Positions 9,240 to 19,192 of a DNA stretch of 64,000 nucleotides are shown in pieces. Positions within the stretch are counted from its first letter, which is position 1. The number at the start of each line of letters is the position of its first letter. Below the pieces are notes generated by a model that did no database searches, was not told the origin of the DNA, and saw only the letters and a list, made by a program, of their open reading frames with translations. The DNA comes from Paraliobacillus zengyii (GTDB lineage: Bacteria > Bacillota > Bacilli > Bacillales > Amphibacillaceae). The translations under genes were made by a program, and so were the position numbers. The DNA lies in NCBI RefSeq assembly GCF_003268595.1, contig NZ_CP029797.1:1261501-1325500 (forward strand). The letters are read 5' to 3'.

Positions 9240-9326
9240 ATGCAAAAGCCTTTTCCGAAAACTAAAAATGGGTATGCGAAGCTAGAGGCAGTCAAATCAT
9301 ATGTAAAAGAGGTGAATTTTAAATAA
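9240..9326 (+). other. Short ORF of 28 codons, possible C-terminal remnant
   Basis: ATG 9240 opens a basic 28-residue frame ending EVKS-like text (AVKSYVKEVNFK) and TAA. There is no ribosome site. It may be the tail of a lost protein. The interval 9055-9751 otherwise holds only weak frames. Confidence 0.2.
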
Positions 9327-9429
9327 GATGACAGATTACAGCTAGTGCCGAATAAGTACTTAACCGACAGACAGAGAAACGTATCTAAGATAGCAAACTA
9401 TCGTTCGAAAACATGACTTCTACCATTCA

Positions 9430-9657
9430 ATGAAAAATCACTCTTCAGAAATAGAAAGTATAGTAGAATTTATTACTTATATTTCAAATCAAACAAATCC
9501 TATTGACACTAAACACACTTGGGTTAGTCCTCCATTGAACAATAAGTTGAAATCCTATCAATCAAATTCATTATTTTTATATTACTATGAGCTACTTGAC
9601 TCAAATAAAAACTTTGATAGTCACTCTATACAAAATAGACATCATTCTCTCTTATAA
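9430..9657 (+). CDS. Doubtful 75-residue ORF
   Basis: An open frame rich in Ser, Asn and His without a ribosome binding site and without a recognisable domain. It lies in the long gap upstream of the chemoreceptor. It may be a decayed gene or chance. Confidence 0.2.
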   Translation: MKNHSSEIESIVEFITYISNQTNPIDTKHTWVSPPLNNKLKSYQSNSLFLYYYELLDSNKNFDSHSIQNRHHSLL

Positions 9658-9751
9658 AAAGCAAGGTTTATGATTTACATCTCTAAAACTAACAGTTAAG
9701 TGAAAGGTACTAAATTTTAGATATACATTTTATCAATATGAGGTGAACTAA

Positions 9752-11443
9752 TTGAAATTACAATTTAAATTAGCTACAAAAATAAATTTAATCGTTTTAG
9801 GTATTATACTTATCTTATCTACAGTAATAGGAATTGTGGTGACGCGTGAAATAACAGATGGTGTAAAGGGGTTTGCTGTTGAAAAAGCGAAAGGTGACTT
9901 GAGTTTAGCTTATCGCTATATTGATAACAAATATCCTGGGGAGTGGGAAATCCAGAATAATCGATTGTACAAGGGTGCAACAATGATGAATGATAATTTT
10001 GATGTTGTTGATAAAATTGGTGAAGATACTGGGGATACTGTTACAATCTTTCAAGGCGATACACGTATTGCAACTAATGTAATGTTAGATGGAGAACGTG
10101 CTGTAGGTACACAAGCTTCACCAGAAGTTATTGAAACAGTTATCACTAATGCGGAAAGTTTTTATGGTGAGGCTGATGTAGCAGGAAATAACTATCAAAC
10201 AGCTTATATGCCAATTGAAAATGGAGCAGGGGAAGTAATAGGAATTTTTTATGTTGGTGCATCTGAAAAGATTATTAATAGCATTTTAGATTCATTCTTA
10301 GTTAAATTTTTAACAGTATTGGCTATTATGATAGGCATTTCGGTACTATTGGTATATATCTTTACTAGAAGATTAAGAAAAAGACTTTCAACTATAACGA
10401 GTGCACTTGAATTAGCTGGTAAGGGGGATTTCACATCTGACATTCATGATCAAGCAGGAGATGAATTAAGTGACTTGGCGACTAGCTTTAATAAAATGAC
10501 TACTAATCTTAAATCAATGATGGATGAAGTCATTTCAACTTCTGAATTAGTTGCTTCTTCAGCTGAGGAATTGACTACAAGTGCGGAACAAACAAGCAAA
10601 TCTACAGAAACGATTACAGAATCTATCCAACAAGTTGCAAATGGAGCAGAAAGTGCAACTAACAGTGTGCAAGAGAGTGCGACATCCTTAGAAGAAGTAA
10701 ATACGGGGGTACAAGCTATTGCAGAAAGTGCTTCATTAATTTCAGATGTAAGTTCACAAGCAACTGAGAAAGCAAAAGAAGGCGGAGTGTTTGTAGACAA
10801 TACTGTTAATCAAATTAATGAAATTAGTCTTTCTGTTACACAAAGTGGTAATGTAATGAAAACATTAGAAAATCGATCTCAAGAAATAGGAGAGATTACT
10901 GAAGTCATTTCTAATATAGCAGAACAAACTAATCTGTTGGCACTGAATGCAGCAATTGAAGCAGCTAGAGCTGGTGAACATGGGAAGGGATTTGCTGTTG
11001 TTGCGGATGAAGTTCGAAAATTAGCTGAAAAGTCGCAAATATCTTCCTCACAAATTTCAAATCTTATCAAAGCAATACAAGAGGATATGGTGCACTCAAA
11101 CGAATCGATTGATAAGGTATCAGTAGATGTAAAAGAAGGCTTAACGATTGTAAAACAGACGGAAGTAAACTTCAAAGAAATTTACACATTTATGGAACAG
11201 TTATCGGAACAGATAACGGATATGGCAGCAACGGCTCAGGAAATTTCTGCAAGTACACAAGAGGTTTCAGCAACCGTTACTGGTATCACGAAGATTTCCA
11301 ATGAAACTTCGATGCACTCTCAAAATGTAGCAGCCTCAGCAGAGGAACAGCTCGCTTCAATGGAAGAGATTTCGACTTCAGCAAATTCATTATCAATTTT
11401 AGCTGAAGATTTCCAAGAACTAATCAGCAAGTTTAAAGTTTAA
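9752..11443 (+). CDS. Methyl-accepting chemotaxis protein
   Basis: A 563-residue chemoreceptor. TM1 (about 13-32) is followed by an extracytoplasmic single-Cache-type sensor (about 35-180), TM2 (about 187-208), HAMP (209-262) and the long coiled-coil signalling domain. The hairpin tip [20 protein letters not shown] is fully conserved, so it should couple to CheW/CheA. There is no C-terminal CheR-binding pentapeptide. The start is TTG 9752 with GAGGTG 8 bases upstream. Ligand unknown. It has its own promoter region and a terminator at 11465-11501. Confidence 0.93.
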   Translation: MKLQFKLATKINLIVLGIILILSTVIGIVVTREITDGVKGFAVEKAKGDLSLAYRYIDNKYPGEWEIQNNRLYKGATMMNDNFDVVDKIGEDTGDTVTIFQGDTRIATNVMLDGERAVGTQASPEVIETVITNAESFYGEADVAGNNYQTAYMPIENGAGEVIGIFYVGASEKIINSILDSFLVKFLTVLAIMIGISVLLVYIFTRRLRKRLSTITSALELAGKGDFTSDIHDQAGDELSDLATSFNKMTTNLKSMMDEVISTSELVASSAEELTTSAEQTSKSTETITESIQQVANGAESATNSVQESATSLEEVNTGVQAIAESASLISDVSSQATEKAKEGGVFVDNTVNQINEISLSVTQSGNVMKTLENRSQEIGEITEVISNIAEQTNLLALNAAIEAARAGEHGKGFAVVADEVRKLAEKSQISSSQISNLIKAIQEDMVHSNESIDKVSVDVKEGLTIVKQTEVNFKEIYTFMEQLSEQITDMAATAQEISASTQEVSATVTGITKISNETSMHSQNVAASAEEQLASMEEISTSANSLSILAEDFQELISKFKV

Positions 11444-11464
11444 AGATCAAAAAAAATTCATGAG

Positions 11465-11501
11465 AAAAGCCTGTATCTATGCAAATAGAACAGGCTTTTT
11501 T
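11465..11501 (+). terminator. Terminator of the chemoreceptor gene
   Basis: AAAAGCCTGT / ACAGGCTTTTTT hairpin with a T-run, 20 bases after the stop codon. Confidence 0.85.
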
Positions 11502-11747
11502 AATTAACATTGACAGAACATGCCAAGATAAGTCTTACCATAGGGCGACGTATTAATCTAACATACGTGGTTTTTTTGATGAGATGATTCGTGTGTATTG
11601 TTTCTATTAATAACTTAAGATACCTAAATAAGAGCACCAATATGTGATCAAGAAGCTAATCATAAACGGTAACCTTTGAGAGAATGAATAGTACTGTTAA
11701 TTTTTTGGAATACTATAAAAGATTTCAAGCCGAAAGAGAGGATACTT

Positions 11748-13016
11748 ATGCCACATCAGAAGTTTCAGTCAGCCATCATAAAACCTCGCTATGCGAAGGG
11801 GGCATTATCTGTATTCGGAGCTAACTCGGTTTATCCTCGTATTCCTTGGGTAGCGGCTTGGTGGTCGCTTACTTTCCCAGGGTTTGGTCATATCTATTTA
11901 GGTAGGTACTTACCTGGTTTTATTCTGATTGCTTGGGAGCTTGTGGTAAACACGCAGGCTAATCTAAACATGGGTATAGCCTTATCCATGCTTGGTAGGT
12001 TCGAAGAGGCAAAAGCTATCATAAACGAGGAGTGGATTCTACTATACATGGGAGCATACATATTTAGTATCTGGGACAGTTACAACTCTGCTGTTGAAAT
12101 GAGCAAAAGTCACATTCTCTCCGAAGTGGAAGATGCACCTGTCGTACCATCAGTTGTGAGCGCTTTTGATATAGTCATCGTTTCTAAGAAGAACCCTTTG
12201 TTAGCGGCAGTTTGGTCAACGTTATCACCTGGCTTAGGACAACTATATAGTGGTCATACGATTGCAGGCACATTTATTTTGGCATGGTGGATATTTATTA
12301 CTCATAAGGCTAACACGATTGGTAGCTGGTTTTATTCGTCAATTGGAGATTTTAACAGTGCAACTGCAATGGTGGAATGGCAGTGGTTTCTTTTCTTACC
12401 TTCTTTGTACGCTTTTGCCATCTGTCAAGCGTATGTAGCTGTAAATGAAAATAATACATTATACGATATTGAGCAAATACGTTACCTTAGAGTGAGGGAT
12501 GAAAACTTGTCACAACAAAAACAAAGCACGCTAGAAAACGATACATTACAACTAATTGCCACATTTGAACATTCGCCCTTTGTGGAGATGGCTATCCATG
12601 ATATGGAGACGATAGGAGTACCATCGAAAGATATTGTTGCATTGCCTCTAGAAAATGTTGAATCCGATACATATATAATTGACTCGCTACATCGTGTTGA
12701 CGGCAGAAGTGTGCTGGATGGAGCTATGGTGAGCGGAACGATTTTTATGCTTTTGGGAACGATATATGGTTTTATATGGTACTGGGGCCCAGTCATTTGG
12801 GGTTTGCTGGGCTTAATTGCTGGTTTCTTCATAGGATTAATAATCGAATTAGCCTTACAAAAAAATAAAGTAAAGCTTACAGCGAGTCGTAAGAATGAGG
12901 TTTTTATGCAAGTAACATGCAATACTACCATGAAGGAGCAACTGATTAAAGTTCTAAAATCAAGAAAGGCTAATGGATACGTTATTATGCCGCAACGAAT
13001 AACATCTGATAGATAA
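11748..13016 (+). CDS. Membrane protein with two tandem repeats of a TM2-like module
   Basis: A 422-residue protein with clear internal duplication. Residues about 30-115 (WSLTFPGFGHIYLGRYLPGF) repeat at about 150-240 (WSTLSPGLGQLYSGHTIAGT). The motif PGxGxxYxGxxxxGxxxxxWW resembles TM2-type glycine/tyrosine turns. A C-terminal section (about 255-420) has a cytoplasmic part, then a glycine-rich helix pair (MLLGTIYGFIWYWG), then a basic tail. Function unknown. ATG 11748 has AGAGAGG upstream. Monocistronic, with a terminator at 13088-13126. Confidence 0.75.
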   Translation: MPHQKFQSAIIKPRYAKGALSVFGANSVYPRIPWVAAWWSLTFPGFGHIYLGRYLPGFILIAWELVVNTQANLNMGIALSMLGRFEEAKAIINEEWILLYMGAYIFSIWDSYNSAVEMSKSHILSEVEDAPVVPSVVSAFDIVIVSKKNPLLAAVWSTLSPGLGQLYSGHTIAGTFILAWWIFITHKANTIGSWFYSSIGDFNSATAMVEWQWFLFLPSLYAFAICQAYVAVNENNTLYDIEQIRYLRVRDENLSQQKQSTLENDTLQLIATFEHSPFVEMAIHDMETIGVPSKDIVALPLENVESDTYIIDSLHRVDGRSVLDGAMVSGTIFMLLGTIYGFIWYWGPVIWGLLGLIAGFFIGLIIELALQKNKVKLTASRKNEVFMQVTCNTTMKEQLIKVLKSRKANGYVIMPQRITSDR

Positions 13017-13087
13017 CATTACGAAGTTAATTTGGATAAACATAGAAATAATAAGTTACTAAAATAACGTAACAAAAACCCGATTTT

Positions 13088-13126
13088 CACAGACATGGAG
13101 TTATTCATCACCATGTCTGTGATTTT
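13088..13126 (+). terminator. Terminator hairpin
   Basis: CACAGACATGG / CCATGTCTGTG, 11-bp stem followed by ATTTTA. It lies 70 bases after the duplicated-domain membrane protein gene. Confidence 0.7.
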
Positions 13127-13280
13127 ATGTACAATTTACTATAAGAGTCAATAAAATTTGGATATTTATGTTAGTATGATAATAAATAAAATACTTAAAA
13201 TTAAGTGTTTACTTCAATAAGGAAAAAAGGATTTCTTTTTTAAGTGATTAACGAAAAAGAGCTACTGATGAGGAGGAATT

Positions 13281-13773
13281 ATGTTGAAGAATTTTTTATT
13301 TATTGTACTAATTCTATTTTTATTAGCAGGGTGTCAAAACGACGAAATGAGAGATAATGCAGCAGAGTTTAACTTAGAAAATATATCTTTGAGTGCATTT
13401 GAAAATAGTACAAAATATTTTATAGTAACCCCCTTTTGAATGGAAAGGGGAAGATGGAACTTCGTTAAAGTCAATTCATATTGTGAATAGTCAATGAGAG
13501 TATATATCCGATGAAGAAGGAATAAATGCTACTTTTTATATAGGAGACTCATCTAAGAAAACAGGTATTTATAGAAGAGATGAGATAGGTAAAAAAAGAA
13601 AAGTGAATGGTTATTACCTTACTGAAGCACAAACTTTAATAATCGAAACAGAATTAGTTAATGTAGAGGAAAATAGTGCGAAAAGCTTGAAATTCATTTA
13701 TGAAACAAATGGAGAGGAATATGAAAAAGTTGTGGATTGGAGCACTCTTTCCACTTTGAAGACAAACAATTAG
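13281..13773 (+). pseudogene. Broken lipoprotein gene
   Basis: AGGAGGAATT precedes ATG 13281, which opens a lipoprotein signal peptide with lipobox LLAGC. The frame ends early at TGA 13437. The coding trace continues in the +1 frame from the CCCCCTTTT run (about 13430-13437; PF then EWKGEDGTSLKS). It then meets an in-frame TGA about 60 bases later and runs on to TAG 13771-13773 (ending STLSTLKTNN). The ancestral product would be about 163 residues, family unknown. One frameshift plus one nonsense codon argue for real decay, not a single base-call error. Confidence 0.7.
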
Positions 13774-13961
13774 ATTATTACTATTTCATAACTTATTTTA
13801 AAAACTGTACACAAAGTAACTTGTGCGATAGTGGAACAAGCTATCATTATTTTTGCTGAAATAATACGTAGAATAGTTTAATAGTAAATCATCTTTATTC
13901 AATTTCAACTTAGCATATAATAATATTTATAAATAGGTATTTAATCAGGGGGATGGAGTTA

Positions 13962-14570
13962 ATGGAAATGATATGTGAGTCAGATCAATTAGAAGATTAT
14001 TTACTTGAATTAAATGAAGTTAATTATTCTAATCCAATCATTAAAGCTAAAATTGAAGTGCTTTTTAATTCAACCCAAACAGAAGTTGAAAAAGCAAAAG
14101 TTGCTTATGAATTTGTACGTGATGAAATATCTCACTCTTGGGATATTCAGGGGAAAAGAGTGACTTGTGATGCTTCAGATGTTTTGAATTATAAAGAAGG
14201 AATTTGCTATGCAAAATCAAATTTATTAGCAGCTTTTTTACGATCTCAACAAATTCCAACAGGTTTCTGTTATCAACGATTGATGTTGTTTGATACGCCA
14301 GAAAAAGGATACTCGCTCCACACTTTAAATGCTGTTTATCTAAAATCTTTTAAAAAATGGATACGATTAGATGCTCGTGGAAACAAAACTGGTGTTGATG
14401 CTCAATTTTTAATAGATGAAGAAAAATTGGCTTTTTCAGTTAACGAAAATTATGGTGAAAAGGACTATCCTGTTATTTATATAGAACCAAATCCAAAAAC
14501 CATAAATGTTTTAAAGGAGCATAGTGATGCAGTAGAAATGTATAAACATCATTTGCCTGAGAGTATATAG
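13962..14570 (+). CDS. Transglutaminase-like protein
   Basis: A 202-residue protein with the transglutaminase-like Cys-His-Asp triad: Cys in KEGICYAKS, His in YSLHTLNAVYL, Asp in WIRLDARG. Proteins of this size in Bacilli are uncharacterised and may act as cysteine peptidases or amidases. ATG 13962 is used because AGGGGG ends 9 bases upstream; ATG 13953 overlaps that site. There is no signal peptide, so it is cytoplasmic. Monocistronic. Confidence 0.85.
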   Translation: MEMICESDQLEDYLLELNEVNYSNPIIKAKIEVLFNSTQTEVEKAKVAYEFVRDEISHSWDIQGKRVTCDASDVLNYKEGICYAKSNLLAAFLRSQQIPTGFCYQRLMLFDTPEKGYSLHTLNAVYLKSFKKWIRLDARGNKTGVDAQFLIDEEKLAFSVNENYGEKDYPVIYIEPNPKTINVLKEHSDAVEMYKHHLPESI

Positions 14571-14671
14571 TTAGTTCATTCATATCATCTAGGCTTAGCC
14601 CGATCGGTTAATTTTAATAGTAAAACTTTAATTTTCTTATTCATAAGGGATAAATCAAGGAGGGATTAAAT

Positions 14672-14854
14672 ATGTCTAATGATATGATTACCATAGTATC
14701 TATAGTTTCTGTTGTGATTTGGATCGCTGTTTCTCGAGAGGCTGTTAAACCTTCAAAAGAGATAAATTGGCGAAAAATGATAACCTTACTGTCTGCAGGT
14801 TCTTTATCGGTATTAATTATAACCATTACTCTCGTTCAAAATCTGCTGTTTTAG
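14672..14854 (+). CDS. Small two-helix membrane protein
   Basis: A 60-residue protein with two predicted helices (about 5-20 and 37-58) and a basic loop (KPSKEINWRK). AAGGAGGG lies 8 bases before ATG 14672, a strong site that supports a real gene. Not recognised. Confidence 0.6.
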   Translation: MSNDMITIVSIVSVVIWIAVSREAVKPSKEINWRKMITLLSAGSLSVLIITITLVQNLLF

Positions 14855-14950
14855 TTCTCTTAAGAGATTTCAATTGTTCAATTAGAATCGTCGCTTCTTT
14901 TACTAATGTAGCAGTAGAATAGTATTCGTTTTTGAGGAGGAATTAAATAA

Positions 14951-15250
14951 ATGAAATTACGTAAACCGGATGAAACAGAACAAAGTCAAAATTTAAAGTC
15001 TGCTAGAAACACTTTTATGTTTTATACAATAGCATTGTTTACCTGGGCTGCTTACGATCTTATCACTACTGGTGATTATGGCTGGCAGATGACAATTCTT
15101 CTAGCAGGGGGCGTAGTTTTTTGGTGGTCAAGAGTCTTTTTATACAAAACTGAAGAAAAAGAAAAAGCACCATCAAAAGCAATGCTATGGACAATCTTTT
15201 ACCTTGTTATTTTTCTCGCTATCATCTTTATAGCTAATTACTTTTCTTAA
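14951..15250 (+). CDS. Three-helix membrane protein
   Basis: A 99-residue protein with a polar N-terminus (KPDETEQSQN) and three predicted helices (about 22-42, 46-63 and 76-97). GAGGAGG lies 11 bases upstream of ATG 14951. Family not recognised. Confidence 0.6.
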   Translation: MKLRKPDETEQSQNLKSARNTFMFYTIALFTWAAYDLITTGDYGWQMTILLAGGVVFWWSRVFLYKTEEKEKAPSKAMLWTIFYLVIFLAIIFIANYFS

Positions 15251-15380
15251 CATTTGTGATAGTTAATTAAGAAGGTCATCAAAATTAATGATCTTTTTAT
15301 ATAGGACCAAAATCAAAATGGAACCTTTCAACATACGAAGTAGGATAGTTGAAGAATAATTTTTAAGGTGGAGCAGTTAA

Positions 15381-16371
15381 ATGATTGATATTCATGTGTT
15401 TGAGAAGTTATGTGAAGATTCCAATCTTGGACAAATGGTTGGGTTTCCGTTGTCAATTTCAGGGGGTCTTTTGCATAAGATGTATGCTATTGAAACAGAC
15501 AAAGGAAAATATGCGGTTAAAATGTTAAATCCCCAAATTATGATAAGACCTGATGCAACGAATAACTTTATTAATTCAGAAAGAATTGCAAATTTAATAT
15601 CAAAGAAAGTACCTGCTGCTCCAGCAAAAATAATAAATGGTAACTCTATTCTAAAGATAGATAATCATTTTTGTATGATTTTCGATTGGATAAAGGGAAA
15701 AACGCTTAAACCAAATACAGTTAATTGCAGTCATAGTGAAAAAATTGGTTCTCTACTCGCTGAAATACATACGACAGATTTTTCGAAACTTAACATAAAA
15801 AAAGAACTAAGAAATAATGAACAATCAATAGACTGGAAAAATTATATTAAAAAGGGCCAAAAAGCTAACGCTGAATGGGTTGAACTGTTGCTTGAAAATT
15901 TTGATAAACTTTACGAGTGGACTTCATTAGCAAACAAAGCAAATAAAGTACTCTCATTAAACTTAGTAATTAGTCATAGAGATTTAGATCCAAAAAATAT
16001 TATATGGAATAAAGACAAACCAGTTTTAATTGACTGGGAGTCCGCTGGTTACATAAATCCAAGAAACTGCACTATACTGGTCTGAAGATGAGATAGGGAG
16101 TATAGATAAAAAAAGATTTTTAACTTTTATAAATAGTTATAAAAAGAGATATGGAGAATTTCAGACTGATTGGTCTATTGTCTTAGAAAACGGATTTACA
16201 GGTAAGTTAGGTTGGCTTGAATATAATTTAAAGCGTTCCTTGTGGATTGAGTGTTCAGATGAAGTAGAACAAATGATGGGTACGACTCAAGTAATTGAAA
16301 CATTAAAAGAAATCAGAGATTATGCAGAAAAAATTTCAACATTAGTTTATTGGCTTAATAATGCAGAATAA
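15381..16371 (+). pseudogene. Aminoglycoside-phosphotransferase-like kinase, frameshifted
   Basis: The first 234 residues are a clear APH-fold kinase: FDWIKGKTLK hinge, Brenner motif HRDLDPKNI, and metal-binding DWESAG. The frame then runs out at 16085 after NPRNCTILV. The homologous end (ETALYWSEDEIGSIDK, continuing about 100 residues to TAA 16369-16371) is intact in another frame starting near 16064. One missing base near AATCCAAGAAACTG explains this. Restored length is about 330 residues, normal for the family. Both halves are otherwise undamaged, so the shift is recent or an assembly error. ATG 15381 has AAGGTGGAG upstream. Confidence 0.8.
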
Positions 16372-16511
16372 TCAATTCTTATTCATTAAATGATGACTTT
16401 CTTGAAAGAATTACATATTGGTTTATTAATGGCAATTATATTGAACGAAATGGTCACTTCTTACTAAAGAGTGACAAGGGAATTAGTATTTTAAAAAAGG
16501 TTTTGAAATGA
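16372..16511 (+). pseudogene. C-terminal gene remnant
   Basis: A frame without a start reads about 45 codons ending KSDKGISILKKVLK and TGA 16509-16511. The text (ITYWFINGNYIERNGHFLL) resembles a winged-helix tail. It is probably what is left of a deleted gene. Its stop overlaps the next start as ATGA. Confidence 0.4.
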
Positions 16512-16630
16512 CTAAGAAATTATGGAAGAACTATGTTCTTAACAGTAGCAAATTATATTATTATTTCTATTCTTTTTTATTCGTACTGTTGGGAGTGATT
16601 GAAATATTTTTTTATATAATTAGCAACTGA
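16508..16630 (+). CDS. 40-residue single-helix membrane peptide
   Basis: ATG 16508 overlaps the stop of the upstream remnant (ATGA), with AAAAAGG 9 bases upstream inside that remnant. The peptide is a basic N-terminus (MTKKLWKNYVLNSSK), one hydrophobic helix, and a short end. The coupling suggests it was the second gene of a lost operon. Function unknown. Confidence 0.4.
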   Translation: MTKKLWKNYVLNSSKLYYYFYSFLFVLLGVIEIFFYIISN

Positions 16631-16649
16631 TAAATTGGGAGGATATATA

Positions 16650-17393
16650 ATGGAAAAAGATAGTGTAATAGCTATTATTGCAGATATTCATGGTAATAGT
16701 GCTGCGTTGAAAGCCGTTTTAGATGATATAGAAAAAGATAAACAAATAGAACATATTATTTGTCTTGGTGATTTAATAGGCATAGGTCACGAAACTAATA
16801 AGGTACTAGAATTGTTGTTTTCTCGTGAAGATATATCTTTTGTAATGGGAAATCATGATGAAGAAGTATTGAAGATAATCGACGGTAAAGAGCCAGAAAG
16901 TGTCGGAGAGGAAAGAGAACATCACGAATGGATTGCCTCTAGATTGGATGTACAATATATCCCTAAATTGCGAAGTATCGCAAAAAAGCATACGGAGAAA
17001 TTAGACGAAATAAATTTTCTGTTTTTACATTATCATTTGAATGAAAAAGATGAATTTTTGCAGATTGATAATCAACCAAGTACAAAAAGACTTGAAGAGA
17101 TCTATGAAGGAACTGATTATGATGTTGTTTGTTTTGGACATCATCACGCCATTCATCATTTTAAATCAAAAAATAGACTGTATGTAAATCCAAACTCTCT
17201 AGGTTGTACACCAAAGGCATTTGTACCTTATAGTAAATTACAAATAGGTAAATCTGGTGCAATTGATGTTTCTTTTCTAGAAGTGCCATATGATAATAAG
17301 GAATTTTTGCTAGCCTACGAGCAGTTAAATGTTCCTGCTAAAGATATTATTTTAAAAGTTTTTCATGGAGAACAACATTTGAATTATATGTAA
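16650..17393 (+). CDS. Calcineurin-like metallophosphoesterase
   Basis: A 247-residue metallophosphatase with the five-motif order: DIHGN, GDLIGIG, GNHDEE, the histidine in FLFLHYHL, and GHHHAIHH. Two metals are bound by these residues. It resembles the YfcE/ApaH-related bacterial families; the substrate (protein, nucleotide or phosphodiester) is not clear. ATG 16650 follows GGGAGG by 6 bases; TTG 16635 is not preferred. Monocistronic. Confidence 0.9.
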   Translation: MEKDSVIAIIADIHGNSAALKAVLDDIEKDKQIEHIICLGDLIGIGHETNKVLELLFSREDISFVMGNHDEEVLKIIDGKEPESVGEEREHHEWIASRLDVQYIPKLRSIAKKHTEKLDEINFLFLHYHLNEKDEFLQIDNQPSTKRLEEIYEGTDYDVVCFGHHHAIHHFKSKNRLYVNPNSLGCTPKAFVPYSKLQIGKSGAIDVSFLEVPYDNKEFLLAYEQLNVPAKDIILKVFHGEQHLNYM

Positions 17394-17459
17394 TTCGATT
17401 CGATATCTAAATATCAAACAATACGAACATTGTTAAATTAACGGGGCAAAGCGTTGGCG

Positions 17460-17540
17460 ATGGGTTTCCTTGTAAATAAAGTTAAAAGTATGTTAACAAC
17501 AATCCTTATTGCAGTTGCAATTATATGCTTGATTTTATGA
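17460..17540 (+). CDS. Possible 26-residue membrane peptide
   Basis: ATG 17460 opens a short hydrophobic frame (NKVKSMLTTILIAVAIICLI) ending TGA. GGGG lies 17 bases upstream, too far for a good site. Single-helix peptides of this kind are common in Bacilli, but the support is weak. Confidence 0.25.
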   Translation: MGFLVNKVKSMLTTILIAVAIICLIL

Positions 17541-17646
17541 TAGGAACATAGTTTGCTAACAAAATTTTCTTGATTAAGAAATTGCATCTTTTTCAATAAT
17601 GAAACAGGTAAACACGATTAAATTTAGAGTAAAGGTGGCGGGTAAA

Positions 17647-17976
17647 GTGTCGAGAAGGTCTAAATGGATTAAGTTTATCGGTATAGGAATAGTACTTCTA
17701 TTGGTGGGCGGAATAATCACATGGCAGTCGTTTGACAGACACGAGGAAGTTCAAGAAATTGAGTTGAAATTGGGTTTTGATATAACGGTGGTAGATAGAC
17801 AATCACACGACGCATGGTGGGCAGCAACGAGAACGTATCGGGTAAAGCCAGTAGAAGATGGTGAGGAAGATAATTTGGAATACCTATTTTACTTGAACAA
17901 GGAAAATCAAATCGAGCAATGGGCGAAAATCATAAATGGAAACACAATCATACAAAACCGCACTGAAAAAGAATAG
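17647..17976 (+). CDS. Membrane-anchored hypothetical protein
   Basis: About 109 residues: a basic start (SRRSKWIK), one membrane helix (about 8-27), then an outside soluble domain with DAWWAATRTYRVKPVEDGEE. GTG 17647 is chosen because AAAGGTGGCGGG lies just upstream; an in-frame ATG at 17599 lacks a site. Family not recognised. Confidence 0.55.
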   Translation: MSRRSKWIKFIGIGIVLLLVGGIITWQSFDRHEEVQEIELKLGFDITVVDRQSHDAWWAATRTYRVKPVEDGEEDNLEYLFYLNKENQIEQWAKIINGNTIIQNRTEKE

Positions 17977-18149
17977 AGGACCCAAATTGTTCAAGAAAGA
18001 TAATACTAGAAAGGTATTTTTAACTACGAATAATTTCAAGAAGGTGAGTAACCAAGAGATAATGAACTAGAGCAAAACGTTTAACAGAGCCAATCAAAAA
18101 AATAGTGTTTTACGTAGGCATACAACGAAATTTCAAAAAGGAGAGTATA

Positions 18150-18389
18150 ATGTCCAAAAAATCTATGAAGCCCTTCATTTTTACATTTTTAGTAGCCCCT
18201 TCTATTCTAGGGTTGGGATTGACACTTTCTGTGGAGGTCATTCCTTTTATTTGGAGCATTATTACACAACAAGGTACGGATTTAACCTTTAAAAACGTAG
18301 TCCTTAGCTTCCTTTTAGGTTACGCAATGTATCTAGTTTATATTATATACAAAGCAATAGTATATAAATTCAATAAAAATAGAGACTAA
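18150..18389 (+). CDS. Small two-helix membrane protein
   Basis: A 79-residue protein with two helices (about 8-35 and 49-70) and a charged tail KFNKNRD. ATG 18150 follows AAGGAGAG by 6 bases. Not recognised. Confidence 0.6.
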   Translation: MSKKSMKPFIFTFLVAPSILGLGLTLSVEVIPFIWSIITQQGTDLTFKNVVLSFLLGYAMYLVYIIYKAIVYKFNKNRD

Positions 18390-18463
18390 TTTAAATTAAC
18401 AATTAAACGAATTACTATGTTGATCTGATCTTGATCTATTTACCGATTAGTTAGAGAATCTTT

Positions 18464-18622
18464 TTAGCTAAGAGATTATTACTACTTCTATTGTTGTTTT
18501 TAGGAGATTTTATGGTATTTGGACTTCACTTTGTGCAATAACCCGATCATTATACAGCTGAACATTTTGCTTTAGGTGGCATTTACATACTATGGGGGAA
18601 GTTACTGGTTTCAGTTAAATAA
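18464..18622 (+). pseudogene. Degenerate small membrane-protein ORF
   Basis: One frame reads a leucine-rich helix, MVFGLHFVQ, then TAA 18539-18541, then HYTAEHFALGGIYILWGK to TAA 18620-18622. Coding character continues through the stop, suggesting a gene killed by a nonsense mutation and lacking a clear start. No ribosome site. Confidence 0.35.
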
Positions 18623-18691
18623 CGGATGACAAGAGTTTAACGGGGTATCGTCCAAAGGGCGGCTTCAACAAAAATTAAATAGTAATTAGTA

Positions 18692-18711
18692 TACCACTTG
18701 AATAAGTGGTA
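18692..18711. promoter_or_regulatory. Palindromic operator upstream of marR gene
   Basis: TACCACTT-GAAT-AAGTGGTA is a perfect inverted repeat with 8-bp arms and a 4-bp spacer. It lies about 68 bases before the MarR start, beside a TATAAT box at about 18722. MarR-family repressors bind such dyads near their own promoters. A second dyad ATATATC/GATATAT lies at about 18725-18748. Confidence 0.55.
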
Positions 18712-18778
18712 CTTTCTTTGTATAATATATCGTATAATAAGATATATTCTTGTGAATAGATATAACGGAGGTTAAAAG

Positions 18779-19192
18779 ATGAAAGGCGTAGCAGAGTTGA
18801 ATAACTATTGGACAGATATTTATTACCATTTACATTTTTCTCATCAGGAAAAGATAACTCATCAGGTCATCAGAATACTTCAGCATATAGAAAAAAATAA
18901 TTCTATAGGTATTGGGGAATTAGCTGATTTTTTAAGTGTTTCTCATAATACTGCTTCAGAAAATGTCAAAAGAATCATTAAGAAAGGCTATCTTCAAAAG
19001 AGAAGGGATCCATTAGATGAAAGAAAAGTTACCCTTAACCTAACTGTAAAAGGTAGGGACGTACTATACCGTAATACTAGTCTTGATGAAGAGAAATTAA
19101 AAAAGGTATTAACTTCTCTTAGTTCAGAAGAAAGACAGTTAATAGAGTTAGGTTTTAGAACGTTAAGTGAAGGTATAAAAATATGCACATAA
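18779..19192 (+). CDS. MarR family transcriptional regulator
   Basis: A 137-residue winged-helix regulator. HTH: IGELADFLSVSHNTASENVKR; wing: RRDPLDERKVTLNLT with the MarR signature DxRxxxLxLT (here DERKVTLNLT). Dimerisation helices lie at both ends. TAACGGAGG precedes ATG 18779. It overlaps the next gene by 10 bases, so the two are co-translated. A palindrome at 18692-18711 is the likely autoregulatory operator. Confidence 0.9.
   Translation: MKGVAELNNYWTDIYYHLHFSHQEKITHQVIRILQHIEKNNSIGIGELADFLSVSHNTASENVKRIIKKGYLQKRRDPLDERKVTLNLTVKGRDVLYRNTSLDEEKLKKVLTSLSSEERQLIELGFRTLSEGIKICT

Noticed and set aside
10450..11175. Minus-strand frames opposite the chemoreceptor
   Set aside because: Ser/Thr/Ala-rich shadows of the coiled-coil region without start signals.
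12482..12931. Minus-strand 149-codon frame
   Set aside because: Shadow of the duplicated-domain membrane protein; no ribosome site.
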